Shown: piece by piece, positions 35,391 through 47,282 of the stretch | Numbering within the stretch: position 1 is the first letter of the stretch | How the letters are laid out: every line of letters begins with the position of its first letter | Assembly (NCBI GenBank): GCA_002914845.1 | Contig: JXTC01000074.1 | Location: 703,636-767,635 of the forward strand | Direction of reading: 5' to 3' | From: Trema orientale | Lineage: Eukaryota; Streptophyta; Magnoliopsida; Rosales; Cannabaceae | DNA: 64,000 bases | Program-made: the position numbers and the translations under genes | The notes under the pieces: model-generated | What the model was told of the DNA's origin: nothing | Seen by the model: only the letters and a program-made list of their open reading frames with translations | Database searches by the model: none

Positions 35391-36032
35391 AACACCTAAA
35401 TAGTATGTAAACTGCGTTCAAACCGTGTGAAGGTTGGTGAAAGATTAGTGAGACTAGCCTATAAATAGAAGTTTCACTTTCTCATTCTCTTCATTCCAAA
35501 AATTAGAAGCATTTCAAATTCTCTCTTCTAATTAAATCCTTTCATTTCTCTTTGTTTCTCCTTTCAAAGAGAGTATAGTTTCTTTGTGAAAGATAAGGTT
35601 TCAAAGAGTAGCGGTATAAAGTGTGAGTAAGAGATTACTTGTGAGAAAGTGTTTGGGTGTATTGGGGTCATTGGGTAAAAAAGAGGGAAATCTATGTGAT
35701 TGTAGAAATTTTTCATATATTAAAATTCTTTTTTGAGAGACAATGATTTTTCTCCTGATTTGAGAGTTTTTCACTTAAATTCTTGTGTTGTGAGAATATT
35801 TCTATTCCCTATTATTATTTCTCTATTATTCTGATATTTCTTTGAAGTGAGATCTAGGAGCGACGAATCTGGGTCGGTCAGATTCCTAATAAGTAGTATC
35901 AGAGTAGGTTTCTTCGATACACTAGGGCTTGGTGTTGGTCTAAAAAATTCTGTGTAAAGAGGAGCATTTGAACCCTTTAATCTTTCTTGAGAATTTTCTT
36001 AGTGGTTTTTCAAGCTAGAAGTACAAAGTGAG
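35391..36032 (+). mobile_element. Copia-type LTR 3' part and primer-binding region
   Basis: A TATAAATAGAAG promoter-like sequence (about 35459) and a T-rich leader are followed by CTAATAAGTAGTATCAGAGTA (35887-35907), a mutated form of the TGGTATCAGAG primer-binding segment of plant Copia elements, just before a gag-like start. The 5' limit is not defined. Confidence 0.6.
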
Positions 36033-36253
36033 ATGTTAGGAAATAAGATTTCAATTCCGATCAGAGCTGATATGGCGAAATTTGATGGGAATATCAATTT
36101 TGGCTTGTGGTAAATATAAGTCAATGATTTATTGATTCAATCTGGATTGCACAAAGTTTTGAAAGATAGAGAGGCTTACAAGGGCAAAGATTCTGAGAAA
36201 TCCAGTATAAGCGATGAAGACTTGGATAACTGGATGATAGGTATAAGTGTCTA
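36033..36253 (+). pseudogene. Copia gag N-terminal fragment, broken
   Basis: From the ATG at 36033 the frame resembles the start of plant Copia gag: a KFDGNINFGLW-type motif, then a DLLIQSGLHKVL-type motif and an acidic DEDLDNW-like end. It is broken by two in-frame stops right after the LW and is truncated after about 70 codons, where poly-T and unrelated sequence begin. It is non-functional. Confidence 0.7.
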
Positions 36254-36844
36254 AATCTTTTTTTTTTTAAATATCATTTAAGGGGATGGACAACTATGTC
36301 CAAGCCCAGCCCAAATCCCAACCTTTTTGACCCTGGGCCATGGAAACATCCCTACCTACAGCCTTGTAACAAACCGCCGTTTGAACATTCCAGATTGGGC
36401 CTCGAGTACAATCTTAGAGAAATTTACATCTGTTTTTTGCCTTATATTTCATAAATATCTATTTTATTTTATTTCAGAAATACCTACTTTTTATATATAT
36501 TTTATAATATAAAATATTTAAAGTATACATTTACAGTGTAAATTTTTACCTATGATTTACATTTAGAGTGTAAATTTAAACTTATGGTATATATTTTAAA
36601 ATTTATACTATTTTTAGTTATAATTTTTATTCATGAAATGTATACTATTTTTCATGTATAAAATACTTTGTGATATACACTTTTCCAAAAAAGGTATCAA
36701 ACCAGGTAATTGGTGAATAAAAAAGAAATGGCTATCTATGAAAATATGGTTGAGAAAACGTGCATTTATGTACTTTTCCTATAATCTCAAGAAATCAATC
36801 TTACGTATTTTGACCCACAGTCAATACAAAATGAGGAAATTTGA
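36254..36844. other. Intergenic, no gene seen
   Basis: AT-rich, with repeated TTTACA(C/G)TGTAAATTT-type segments near 36520-36600. No gene. Confidence 0.45.
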
Positions 36845-37195
36845 TTTTATACGATAAATTTCAAACAACATTAAAAAATTCCGAATTTTGAAATTGCTTA
36901 AAAATTTTCAGATTTATTTAAAAAAAATACTCACTTGTAAAAATATTTAGGAAGATACATTTCTTATAAATTGATGAAATACTTGAGGTAACTTGACCAA
37001 TTACCTCAGAGTACTACTGAAAAATACCAATTTCGAAGAAAAAATAGTATTTTATAAATAGTTTTTGAAAGTGTTATATTTTAGAAAACTTTAAAAAAAT
37101 GATATTTTTCTAAATTAATATAGAACGTTTTTAAAAATCAGCCCATCCATGATTTTTCAATTCTTGGACCTGGATTTTTGTAGAAAGCCCGTACA
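36845..37195. repeat. Dispersed repeat family, copy B
   Basis: Co-linear with copy A at 32890-33345. Its small hairpin loop (36985-37007) is in the opposite orientation to copy A. A weaker relative may lie at 57480-57780. Confidence 0.6.
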
Positions 37196-37309
37196 AAATC
37201 ACTACATTAGCCCACGAACATTTTTTGTTTTTTGGGTATAATCTTCATCCATTCCATAGTTGGAGTTGCTCAAAAAGCGGGAAGAAATCTTTATAGTTGG
37301 ATTTGACTT

Positions 37310-37600
37310 GTATTTAAGAAACATGAATTAAAACCACAAATGTTTTGCATATTGTTGACTGCCATGCTCTTAGTCTTATCTTTTGAAATTGAATTGGGTG
37401 TAAAGCCAGCACTTTGGCCCAGATCAAGAGTGGCGGTCGTTCCTGTGCTTTACAGAGAGAAAGAAAGTGATCCAAAAAGACTCTCAGTTTGTGTCTGGGC
37501 ACTGCCCACGAGCTGCGCATCCTGGAAGACCCTTCTTGCCCGGATTGAACTCGTCCATTATTGAACAATTTGAGCCTTTTAGTTTTGAACATTAACTTTT
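37310..37600. other. GC-richer island of unknown origin
   Basis: Frames on both strands stay open for 74-92 codons, but neither protein is recognised. Base composition differs from the surroundings. It could be a captured gene fragment. Confidence 0.35.
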
Positions 37601-37710
37601 TGATCGGAGCGCTAGATCATAAGATTAATATTATATTTGTGATGTACGCGCCGCATAGGGTCATTTTGGGATCCCGATAAATTCATTATTCTTTCTCAAA
37701 CCTCAAGGTA

Positions 37711-37762
37711 CTAGTCAGTGTCAGTGATAAGAAGATCTAGTCAGTGTCAGTGATAAGAAGAT
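37711..37762. repeat. Exact 26 bp tandem duplication
   Basis: CTAGTCAGTGTCAGTGATAA plus GAAGAT occurs twice in a row without a mismatch, followed by a purine-rich GAAGACGAGGAGAAGGAGGAG-type stretch. Confidence 0.9.
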
Positions 37763-38126
37763 GAAGACGAGGAGAAGGAGGAGAAACATGGTTCGTGCGT
37801 TTTTACTAATTTTTTGGAAAAGTCTAAAACGATAAATACTCGTTTTCTAATTATTAGGCTCAATTAAGGTTTGGACTTGAATTTGGATTTTCAAAAATAA
37901 ACATCCAATCAAGCTTTATGAGGGTCCCATATTTTTTTAGTTTTTAGAATCATAAAATCAAAGTTGGATACTAAACGAATCAGGCCTTAAGTAAATTAGT
38001 TGAGATATACATTATTCTTTTTTAAAAGAAAAAGGTAGTATAAAATAGACCCAAAAAATGACTTATGAATAATTAGTTGTGTCTAATAAGTAGTATTGGT
38101 CTAAACATATATATATATATATATAT

Positions 38127-38392
38127 AGAGCACTAATTTAGTAGGGTTTTTTTTTTTTATCTATGCTTAAGTATTATTTTGGCTAATTAAAATTGATTAC
38201 GCACGTCTGTTTATGGTAAAAGGGAGGAGAGAGAAAATAGTAAATAGTAGGTATTTATTTTTTTATTATTTTTTTAACTACTCAAATTATGATAGCCGTT
38301 AGATCAATAATCCAACGGCTGAAAAAAAATACTTTTGAATAATTCTTTTGAATAGGTAAAAAAAAAAAAAGAAAAATACTGAATTAGCAACT
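38127..38392. mobile_element. TA-run MITE family, copy
   Basis: The ends GAGCACTAATTTAGTAGG and (complement) AGTTGCTAATTCAGTA match the family. The central hairpin is AGCCGTTAGATCA..ATCCAACGGCT (38293-38320). It is flanked on both sides by (TA)n and is more diverged than the 42935 and 61759 copies. Confidence 0.65.
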
Positions 38393-39424
38393 TATATATA
38401 TATATAAATCTTGTTTAACATGGGCATCTAGTCAGAAGTACTCATTTATTCTGTTCATACTTATGAGGCTCGCATAGTCATGGGGTACACATATTTATTC
38501 TATGAACACTTATAAGGCTCATATAGTCATGAGGCTTTAAGCAAAATGGCCGAATTTTGGGTATCTTCAGTTTATGTCTGTCATTTTTTCAAATACTATA
38601 GCACAATAATCGGATATATCAGTTTTGTAGGATAATGGTTAGATATATCAATTTTAGTAGTAAAGTAGTTGGTATATCAACTTCAAGTATGTAATATATA
38701 TATATAATATAAATGATATATTAAATACTAAAATATTTATATATTAATATACTACTGACATATACAATTTATGCATTGATGAATGACCATTTAGCAGAAA
38801 GATTAGGAAGAAAAAAAAACAAAAAGCCATTTGGAAAATAGATGAATTACATCAGTCGACCGATAGTTTGGAATTTATTTGATGTTTCTTCCATCAATTA
38901 TCTAGATATGTGTCATATATCAACAGATTATACTCTTGATATAGTTCTAACATGCCTATTCTTTGTATTTTTCCATGTTCATACTAAAATAGGGATTCTA
39001 AGAGGGGCTTCTATTTTTTTTTTTTTTTTTTTCCCAACTGACTAGACAAACAAATATGAAGTGACGGTGCATTGATAAAAGTCTAACAAGAAAACGATTT
39101 CTCTATTACTTTGATGAGACAAGCTATACCAATTTGAAGAAAACCTACCTGGCTTTGGTTTGGGCAATTAGGAAATTAATGCATTATTACATGCTATCTT
39201 ATCGGTGTAATTTAATAGTAAGGCCAGGGTAAAGGCTTGTTCATAATCCCTATTTGAATTGCATTGCTTGACTAATTAAGGTGACTTTCCCTGTTGTTCC
39301 AGTCACTGTGGCTCTTGCTTGAGCTGATAAGTACAGAAGGCACTGAGGTGAAAAGTTTGCCTTAAAGAGCCCTTACAAGAACTCTTCTTACCAATTTATA
39401 GGATACGAAGAGGCCTCTTAGCTA
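38393..39424. other. Intergenic, no gene seen
   Basis: AT-rich, with TA runs near 38390 and 38697 and poly-T near 39014. A short direct repeat around 38450-38530 shares a GGCTC(G/A)(C/T)ATAGTCATG(G/A)GG core. No gene. Confidence 0.45.
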
Positions 39425-39905
39425 GAGCATCTCCAAGCAACGCAATTCAATTGTGCTAGTGCTACAATTTAGTATATAGTACAAAAATCTTCACCCAATG
39501 TAATGCGTTTTATCGTACCAAATTTAACATATGTTATACTGGGTCTCAAATATAATATCAAAGTAAAATAACACATATATTATACTGGGTCTTAAATATG
39601 CCGTCAAAGTAAAATAACATTCTCCTAATGTTATAACCTCAAAATATTAAAATCCATATATACTTTTTCAAAAGTACATTGTGTGTACATTTTTCAATAC
39701 TCAATTGATACATTTTTTTAATAATAGGCCAATTATATAAAATTAATTTTGACATTACTATATTGTAAAGAATTAAAAATACACTTTATTATAGATAGCA
39801 TTTTGGAGTAAAAATTTAAATTTTGAGTCAAATTTACCATCTTACTAATTTTTTTTTTATATCAAATAGGACATTAACAATAGCATTGCATTAATGTAGA
39901 TGTCT
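39425..39905. mobile_element. Tourist/PIF-like MITE
   Basis: The left end GAGCATCTCCAAGCAACGCA and the complement of the right end AGACATCTACATTAATGCA resemble each other. The flanking trinucleotides are CTA and TTA, near the TWA target of PIF/Harbinger. Inside, a ~50 bp unit with TTATACTGGGTCT..AAATAT..GTAAAATAAC is repeated (39525-39620). Confidence 0.55.
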
Positions 39906-40423
39906 TAAAATAAACTTTAAAAAAAAAAAAAACTATTTGTTATAGAAACTCTATAATGTCATGTCACTCATATATGAGAAAATTAGCCCATGTTCAACTC
40001 AGTCTTAGAAACGTGCAGTACTCAATGACATATTTTCTTTTGAGAAATAAGGGGCTTTAGGAAAATGAGTGAATATGATAGTGTCAATCTTTCATAATAA
40101 ATTATGACAGACCGACCAACAGTTAGTTTCTGACGATAAGTTGTGAAACGAGTGAATGTGAAAAATTGATAATATCACGAGTTCACGGCAGCTAATTAAT
40201 GATATGTAAATGCAAAACAAGTTGGAGGTTTCATATTAATTACATTAATTAAGAGAGAGACTTATTATCAAAAAAAGAAATAATCAAGAGAGAGACAGAG
40301 ACAAATAACCACGCTAACATGGGCATATACAAGTTATGTTGACTTTTGATGCGGCAATAAAAATTACAATTCATCATATATATATGTGAAAAAATTAACT
40401 TGTGGATTATGGTCCTATATATA
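39906..40423. other. Intergenic, no gene seen
   Basis: AT-rich; no supported feature. Confidence 0.45.
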
Positions 40424-41010
40424 TGTGACATCCCCCGATCCCACACACGTACGTGAGGATATTCGTAAAATTATTTAGTGAGATCGGGAGAAGCCACTCG
40501 ACTTGGAACTGACAAAATCGGGGAAAATTTAAACTTTTTATGCTTTCTGGGAGAAAAAGGGAAATTCTACTCACTCATAATTATACGTAGTCTGATATAT
40601 ACATATATACATACTCACATAGTGGACCTCTCAGGAAAATATACATAATGTACACACTCAAAAATAGCTTATCAGGAAACCACAGCGTCAAAATGCTCAT
40701 ATACACAAGCCGCGGTCAGAAAGTCGGCGCTCCTCCTCTATCTCACATATCATCAATACCTTCTACAATGTAAGAATATTTATGAGTATAAAACTCAGTA
40801 AGTAACGTATGCAGATGCAGAGTGCACACGACGGAGGACAAATAATTATATGATTGGGATCCCTGTGTATATTGTATTGCCTGACAAGACCGTGAATCGC
40901 ATACTGAGCCACTCAGATAGCATATAACATATCATGAGCAGTATGGAGGTCTCGAGTCCCAAATACATCTCAAACCCCTCTGTGTACTGCAGAGGTCCAC
41001 CCTATACCGC

Positions 41011-41112
41011 CATCAGAGTGTTCCCGAAGGAATTATATTGTCCCCAAAAGGACCAGAGTGTTCCCGAAGGAACCAGAGTGTCCCTGAAGGAACCAGAGTG
41101 TCCCCGAAGGAA
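41011..41112. repeat. Five 20 bp tandem repeats inside the LTR
   Basis: The unit is CCAGAGTGTCCCCGAAGGAA: three close copies (41052-41111), preceded by one good and one degenerate copy. Confidence 0.85.
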
Positions 41113-41684
41113 CCATATCACATATTTGGGCGCTGGCCCGCCACACCCTATTCACCAATACTCGTCAGGCAATATAAATACACTACGTGTTCATGTCTCA
41201 TGCAAAATTGAATAACAGATACATATTTACTAATTCTATATCCACATATTTCACAGAAACATAGAATTCTTACATTGCAGGTGTGACGTTACTTACCTTC
41301 TGTCCGACAGAAAAGATAGTGGAAAGGGGTCAGTATCCTCGGTAGCAAGGTGTGTGGAAGACCTGATATAAATTTCATTACTAGAATAATTACTACAATG
41401 TAAAATGCCTAAAGAAAGCAACCACAAGCATAAATCACAATTTTTACAAAGTCATGAAATCTAATCACAAAATGAACCAAAACATCGCCTACTTTCATAA
41501 AAACTAGTCCATTTGCTCCTAAATGGTACCATTTGGTTTTAAAAGTATTTGGACAGCACCTCCCCTATTTCTAGGATATCCCCACATGATTAAAATCATG
41601 GTTTAAACCTGTAATAACAATCAACAATCCAATTCCCACATAAACACCTCAAAGAGTATCACTTAGAACAACCTCGGTATACTT

Positions 41685-42005
41685 NNNNNNNNNNNNNNNN
41701 NNNNNNNNNNNNNNNNNNNNNNNNNNNNNNNNNNNNNNNNNNNNNNNNNNNNNNNNNNNNNNNNNNNNNNNNNNNNNNNNNNNNNNNNNNNNNNNNNNNN
41801 NNNNNNNNNNNNNNNNNNNNNNNNNNNNNNNNNNNNNNNNNNNNNNNNNNNNNNNNNNNNNNNNNNNNNNNNNNNNNNNNNNNNNNNNNNNNNNNNNNNN
41901 NNNNNNNNNNNNNNNNNNNNNNNNNNNNNNNNNNNNNNNNNNNNNNNNNNNNNNNNNNNNNNNNNNNNNNNNNNNNNNNNNNNNNNNNNNNNNNNNNNNN
42001 NNNNN
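41685..42005. other. Assembly gap (321 N)
   Basis: A run of N lying within the solo LTR. Confidence 1.
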
Positions 42006-42934
42006 TATATAGCCAATCTTATTGTAATATGTTAGAACCTAGCCCCATAACCAACCATTAAGCATAAAAATAAGTCACTTAGACTTTAATTAATAATGCA
42101 AACATAATATCAATGCCTAATTAATAGAATGCACAAAATTAACATTACGCGATTAAGCTGAATCTAAGCTAGCTTAGTGCAACTAAACACCAATTTAGTA
42201 CAGTAACTACCACCTCGTGCTTTCCTGGGCCAAAAATAAAATTCTATAAATGAGTCCTAAACATTAAATTAAAGCTATTTGACGTGTTAAATGTACAGTG
42301 AATTTGGCTCCGAAAAGCGTGAAAAATACATTTTACCGAAAAATTACTATTTGACCAAGTTATCAACAGATATGATTTTAATGCACGTTCATATAGTATT
42401 ACTATTCATAAATGTATTCTTTGTTCCTTTCACACACCAAGCTCTCTTTCTGAGGGTACTGAGCCTTTACACTGCATGGGAGCACTTCCACAAACATTAG
42501 TACAATAATACAGATCATTTAACAATCAGAATGAGTAATTTCCCCTGAGATTGATACTAATTGCGTGATATGAATATTATGCAATATGAGTATGTTTATT
42601 ATTGGCTTATTATGCACGTGAGAATTTTGGGCTTCACAATATATATTGTACTAGTTACTTATGTACATGTATTAGAGAGTCAATTGAGGCTAGCTCAACT
42701 TTGGTAGTGATATGTGTATGAGTTATTTTGTTTTATCTTTATAATAAGTGATGATTATTAATTAAATTCTATTTTTTCTTAAAAAAATATATATTAGAAA
42801 AACAAAAAAACAAAAAATAAAAAACAAATAGGCTACAATTTAGATAGCAGAAAGTACAAATAAGATATATTAATAATGCGAAATACATCTCTAGGACATC
42901 GACTGAAAGTCTGAAACTAGAGATATATATATAT

Positions 42935-43175
42935 GGTTGCCAATCCAGTAGGTATTTTTTTTTTTTTACTTATGTATAGGTAATTTTTTTTTAGCCGTTG
43001 GATCATCATCTAATGGTGATCTAACGGCTATAATCAAGTGCATGAAAAGACGTACATCATTAATGCTATTTCTCTCTCTTACTTTTTAATATAAAAAAAA
43101 TGTGCAAAAAAAAATTTCATTGGCCAAATTGATACCTATGCATAGATAAAAAAAAATACCTACTGGATTGGTGCC
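42935..43175. mobile_element. TA-run MITE family, best-preserved copy
   Basis: 241 bp. The ends are GGTTGCCAATCCAGTAGGTA and (complement) GGGCACCAATCCAGTAGGTA. The central hairpin is AGCCGTTGGATCA..TGATCTAACGGCT (42993-43028), followed by GCATGAAAAGACGTACAT. TA runs lie on both sides. It is opposite in orientation to the copies at 50587 and 61759. Confidence 0.85.
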
Positions 43176-44002
43176 CTATATGTATGTATATATATATATA
43201 TATACAGATAATAAATTAAAAGGCCTCTACAATTGTAATACTAACTGTAAGAATAGACTGTGTCAGTCACTATTTTATCGATCAATGTCTCATCCATATG
43301 AAACTTACATGCAACTAATTCCTTGATTGAACTTATAAGCGTTTGATCACGATTGGCTAACTAGGTATATCCTTTTATGAAGAATCTATTCATGGTTGAT
43401 GTTGCGACATGTGTATATGTTTTTATATAAAAAGACCTATGTAGTTGTTCACAATCAATTATTATATGAAACAGGCTTTTTTTTTTTTAATCTCAAAGGA
43501 AAAATTTTATTAAAACGGTACTTTATATTGTTGAAAAAATAGTTATGTAACATTTTTTATTGCCAAAACTTAACAAATAACATACGTATTAGAGTGAGTG
43601 TCTGCGACTTTTTCCTTTAAAAAAAAAGTAGTATTAGGGATCCTAAATTGCTATACTAATTAGATTTTTTTTTTTTTCATCTCATCCAGCTGCTCCTCTC
43701 TCTCTACATGCATCATCTCCAAACAAAAAAGTCAACACTACCCTGCATGGAGGCCGAGAGGGGGCTTCTATTCTCCTTTTCCGACCTTTTCTACTCACTC
43801 TCTTCTTCCTCCTCTTTCCTGATTCTTTTTTCTTTTTCTTTTTCTTTTTCAATTTTAATAAATTCATATCTAGATTCTGGCTTGTAGTATCATCTTTGGT
43901 GTGGATTTTAGTCCGATTCATACCTTAAATTTGAGAAATCTTCTCAGATATAGATCTATTTAGTGGCCGGTTTTTATTTTCTTTTCTTTTCTACAGACAT
44001 GG

Positions 44003-46903
44003 CACTACTAAAAAAGGGACCAGTGATGTCACTTAAACCACATCATTTTTCAAAGAAAGCAATGTGGTTAAACTCTCACATCACGTTGTTTAAAAGTGAC
44101 GTGATTGCAAGTTCTTCCACGTCGCTTACGTAACGAGCGACGTGGTATGACGTAGTATATTATTTTTTTTAATACCACGTCACTTTCTACAAAAAGGACA
44201 TGGTAGGGAGTACGTACCACGTCGCTTATATAACGAGTGACATGGTTGGGCCACATACCATATCGCCTCTGCAGAAAGCGACGTAGTATATTTATTTTAT
44301 TTAATACCAGGCTTATACTAGCCACTTCATCGATCCACACTCATAAAAAATACTCTATCATGACTGTCCATTCAAAATCATCAACCCTACCAAATTGTCC
44401 CCCAACCCAATTAGAACAAACCCAAAATTTTCAATACCTTTTCATTTAAACTCTACCTATTTCGAATTTCAAGTAGCTCTCTCTCTTATTTCAATTTCTT
44501 CAATTTTTAGGTGTTTAAAAATTTATGTAATAGTCTTTTTCAATTTTTTAGGTGCAGATTCTTGAGGTTTCTGACCATCATCGACAATGCTGAGGTGTGA
44601 AAATAGAGGCAAGGGAGGAGCGAAGCGACACTGTAAGGGTTTGGGTAATGAATCACGAAGTCGGTGATTTGGCATTTAGCTCGTAGAGGTAGTTAAGATT
44701 AGTCTGATCTATAAGGAGACCCACAGGGTGGTTAAGATTTTTTAGAACGATGTAACCTACACCGGCCGAGCACGTAGCCGAGCACGTAGGAGGAGGAAGC
44801 CGACACATACCACGTCGCTTCCTAGAGGACTGACGTGATATCCCCCAAAAATGACGTAGTATGACCCTAATAATTGATAATTTGTGGCCTACCATGTCGC
44901 TTTCTATACAAGCGACGTGGTAAGCTAGTATACTACATCGCTTTCTATACAAGCGACATGGTAAGTCAGTATACCAAGTCACTTTTTATACAAGCAACGT
45001 AGTATGACGTGGGGCTATCACGTCACCCTTAAGCGACGTGCTTTCTGTTGGGATATTTACCCTAAAAAGAAGATTTTCAATTTTACCCTTTTAGTGGAAA
45101 CAATATTCTCTTATATACAATATTATACTTGCTAGATTAAATTGTCTCAATTGAATAGTTTATTTATTTGAAAAAGATTCTACGACTTTATTTGCATATA
45201 AAGAAACAAACATGATTATGTGTTAATTATATAGAGACTTGTTTCTTTATCTAAATGTAAATTAACGTGTTCACAATCTGTAAATAAAGATGGAATACTT
45301 TATTTACTAAAGATTATAGTATTTGTTTATCTCAACGGGAATAATATGTCTCAAATCATTGAAGTGTTTGACTTCTGACAAAAATACTAATACAACATAA
45401 ATAAGTTATGTGTATTGAACTAGACCAGGTAATATAAAGAACTGGAGTGCCGCAACTCAATTCTTAGTACTACCACAAACCAGTTCTTAGCAGGTAGATC
45501 TTAATCCTTGATGTTTGACTGGACTTGCTTTCATAGGTTGTAGCCTTTTGATTTGTTAAAAAACTAATCTCTGTAAAATTAGAGGCGAACTCTGGCATAT
45601 TAGAGGTTATGGCTTATAAATTGACGGGAACACCAAATAGTTAAGGACACTATACATTAATGCCACTTTAGGGTCTTTCAAGATTCATGGAATAATTAAA
45701 TCTAAGATCTAAGTATTCACTTTATGAATTGGTTAATAATTTTGTCTAAATAGCCATTGAGAACAAAATTATCGACAACGTTATTCCCTGATAGAAATAT
45801 GGTAACTTAAAGATAAATATATGTTGGAGAAGTATTACGGTAATTTCACCTATCCAACTACGGCATCGTATAGGGATTTTACGTATAGTATACAATATAC
45901 TAGATGGACCGGTTAATTAAGACTAATTAATTGAATCTCTATAAAAGGTATGACATTTAATCTAAGAGTGCAATATTAGACCTTTAGTGGAGTGTCTCAT
46001 TTACTAATAGTATTTATATAAATACCATAATAAGAGTTATTATGTATTTATCATACTATTGGAGCTTAGATTATTTGGATCCATTAGGTCCCTTGTCTAG
46101 CTCAATAAAGATCATTAATTGGTTGGTGGTATTTATGAAATTAGTTTCATAAAAATATGTAAAATAATGATTCTACACAAAAGTTTGTATTTTTATAAAT
46201 AAGTTACATAGGTTGGACATATTTATAAAAATATACCATAAGCCCAAATTAGAGAACAAGCCCAATCCTAACTGGCCTAAGGTTAGTAGTTTTTGGGCCC
46301 ATATATATAAGCTATATGAGAGAAAAAACTACACAGTAACTCAAGGAGAGCTACATATCAAACAGAGGGAAAGAGAGAGAGAGAATTTGGCCAAGGCCGA
46401 AAGAAGAGGAGAGAAAAAGTTTCCTGTAACCTTACAATCTCATCTCATATCCCGATATTCCAAAGGATCAAGAAGGTGTTCTTGATCATTCTCCAACGAA
46501 GGATTCAACTTGGTACTCACTTGCCTCATCAACTAAGAGCAAGAGCATAGATAAGAAGATCTAGGGTTGGAGATTTGATCACCATCAACAAGGAGATCAA
46601 GGAGGAGCACACTACAAGAGGTAAACCCTAATCTCATCTCTAGGATTTATGCATCTAGATTTGATTTATGTTATATATGATTTTGTATATGATATATGCA
46701 TGTTCTATGGTTATGAAAATTATTTTTATAAAAAATTTTAAAACCCAAATCCGCTGTTTTTCCCTCTGCGTTCATGATGTTATCATGTATATTTTCTATA
46801 GTTTTCATGCATGTATGTTTTTCCTAAGTGTTAGGTCAATTTCTAGTAGTTTCTCTACCACGTCACCCTATAAGTGACGTAAAAAACGTCTTCTGTAGTA
46901 GTG
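44003..46903. mobile_element. Non-autonomous CACTA (EnSpm) element
   Basis: It begins CACTACTAAAAAAGG and ends CTGTAGTAGTG, with a 3 bp near-duplication TGG/TGA at the flanks. Both subterminal regions (44060-45045 and 46857-46903) are full of CCACGTCGCTT/AAGCGACGTGG motifs in both directions, typical of CACTA transposase-binding repeats. There is no transposase frame; much of the interior is a nested LTR. Confidence 0.8.
45046..46838 (+). mobile_element. Solo LTR nested inside the CACTA
   Basis: It starts TGTTGGGATATTTACCC and ends TTAGGTCA, flanked by CTTTC (45041-45045) and ATTTC (46839-46843), a 4-of-5 target duplication. It contains a TATATATAAG promoter-like sequence near 46301 and a TTGGCCAAGGCCG stretch common in plant Copia LTRs. 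There is no primer-binding site or coding region. Removing it rejoins CACTA subterminal repeat sequence on either side. Confidence 0.6.
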
Positions 46904-47282
46904 TGAATTTTAATTGTTGTTAGCCTCATATAGTCTAAACCGCGAAGAACGCAGCCATGAGTAAGTGTTAAAGGCAACAGATTACTAGTGGTCCTTATTA
47001 TCTGTTTCTCTTGGAAAATCAGGGTAACTCACAAATTTTTTTTCAGTTGTATTTGTGATCCATGTTTTATCTCTTTTCTTAATTTGGGGAATTGAAAATT
47101 GTAATCTTTATGCTTACATTGTAATTTAAAGCTTTTTACTTCGATTAATGATATTTCTTTGACGAGCCCGTTTACATTAAAAAAAATCAAACTTTTATGT
47201 TTAATAATATTATTTCAAACAAAAATTGCTATACTAATTTCCAATACCGAATATTGTATGTAAATTACCATCATTCAATTGG

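Larger units (their letters stand above)
40424..42638 (-). mobile_element. Solo Gypsy-type LTR, interrupted by gap
   Basis: On the minus strand the LTR begins TGTGAAGCCC (42638) and ends GGGGGATGTCACA (40424). ATATA flanks both sides (40419-40423 and 42639-42643), a 5 bp target duplication. Near 40770-40800 the complement reads GTTACTTACTGAGTTTTATA, like the 'tactgggcac..atgctc' block of the other LTRs here. No internal region is present, so this is a solo LTR of about 2.2 kb. The frame at 40934-41215 lies within it and is not a gene. Confidence 0.7.
43660..47190. mobile_element. Older repeat split by the CACTA insertion
   Basis: 43730-44002 and 46904-47180 match, in order and co-linearly, the inner part of the element at 55018-56127: CTTGTAGTATCAT..GGATTTTAGTCCG..TAGATCT, then GGTGTTAAAGG..TTACTAGT..TTATCT..TTCTCTTGG..GTGATCCA..TTTACTT. 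The intervening 2.9 kb is therefore an insertion. The outer limits are approximate. Confidence 0.65.

Noticed and set aside
37314..37592. 92-codon minus frame as a gene
   Set aside because: No recognisable domain and no promoter or splice support; kept only as an unexplained island.
40934..41215. 93-codon plus frame with repeats
   Set aside because: It is produced by the 20 bp tandem repeat inside a minus-strand LTR.
46213..46485. 90-codon plus frame
   Set aside because: It lies in the nested solo LTR leader and has no recognisable protein.
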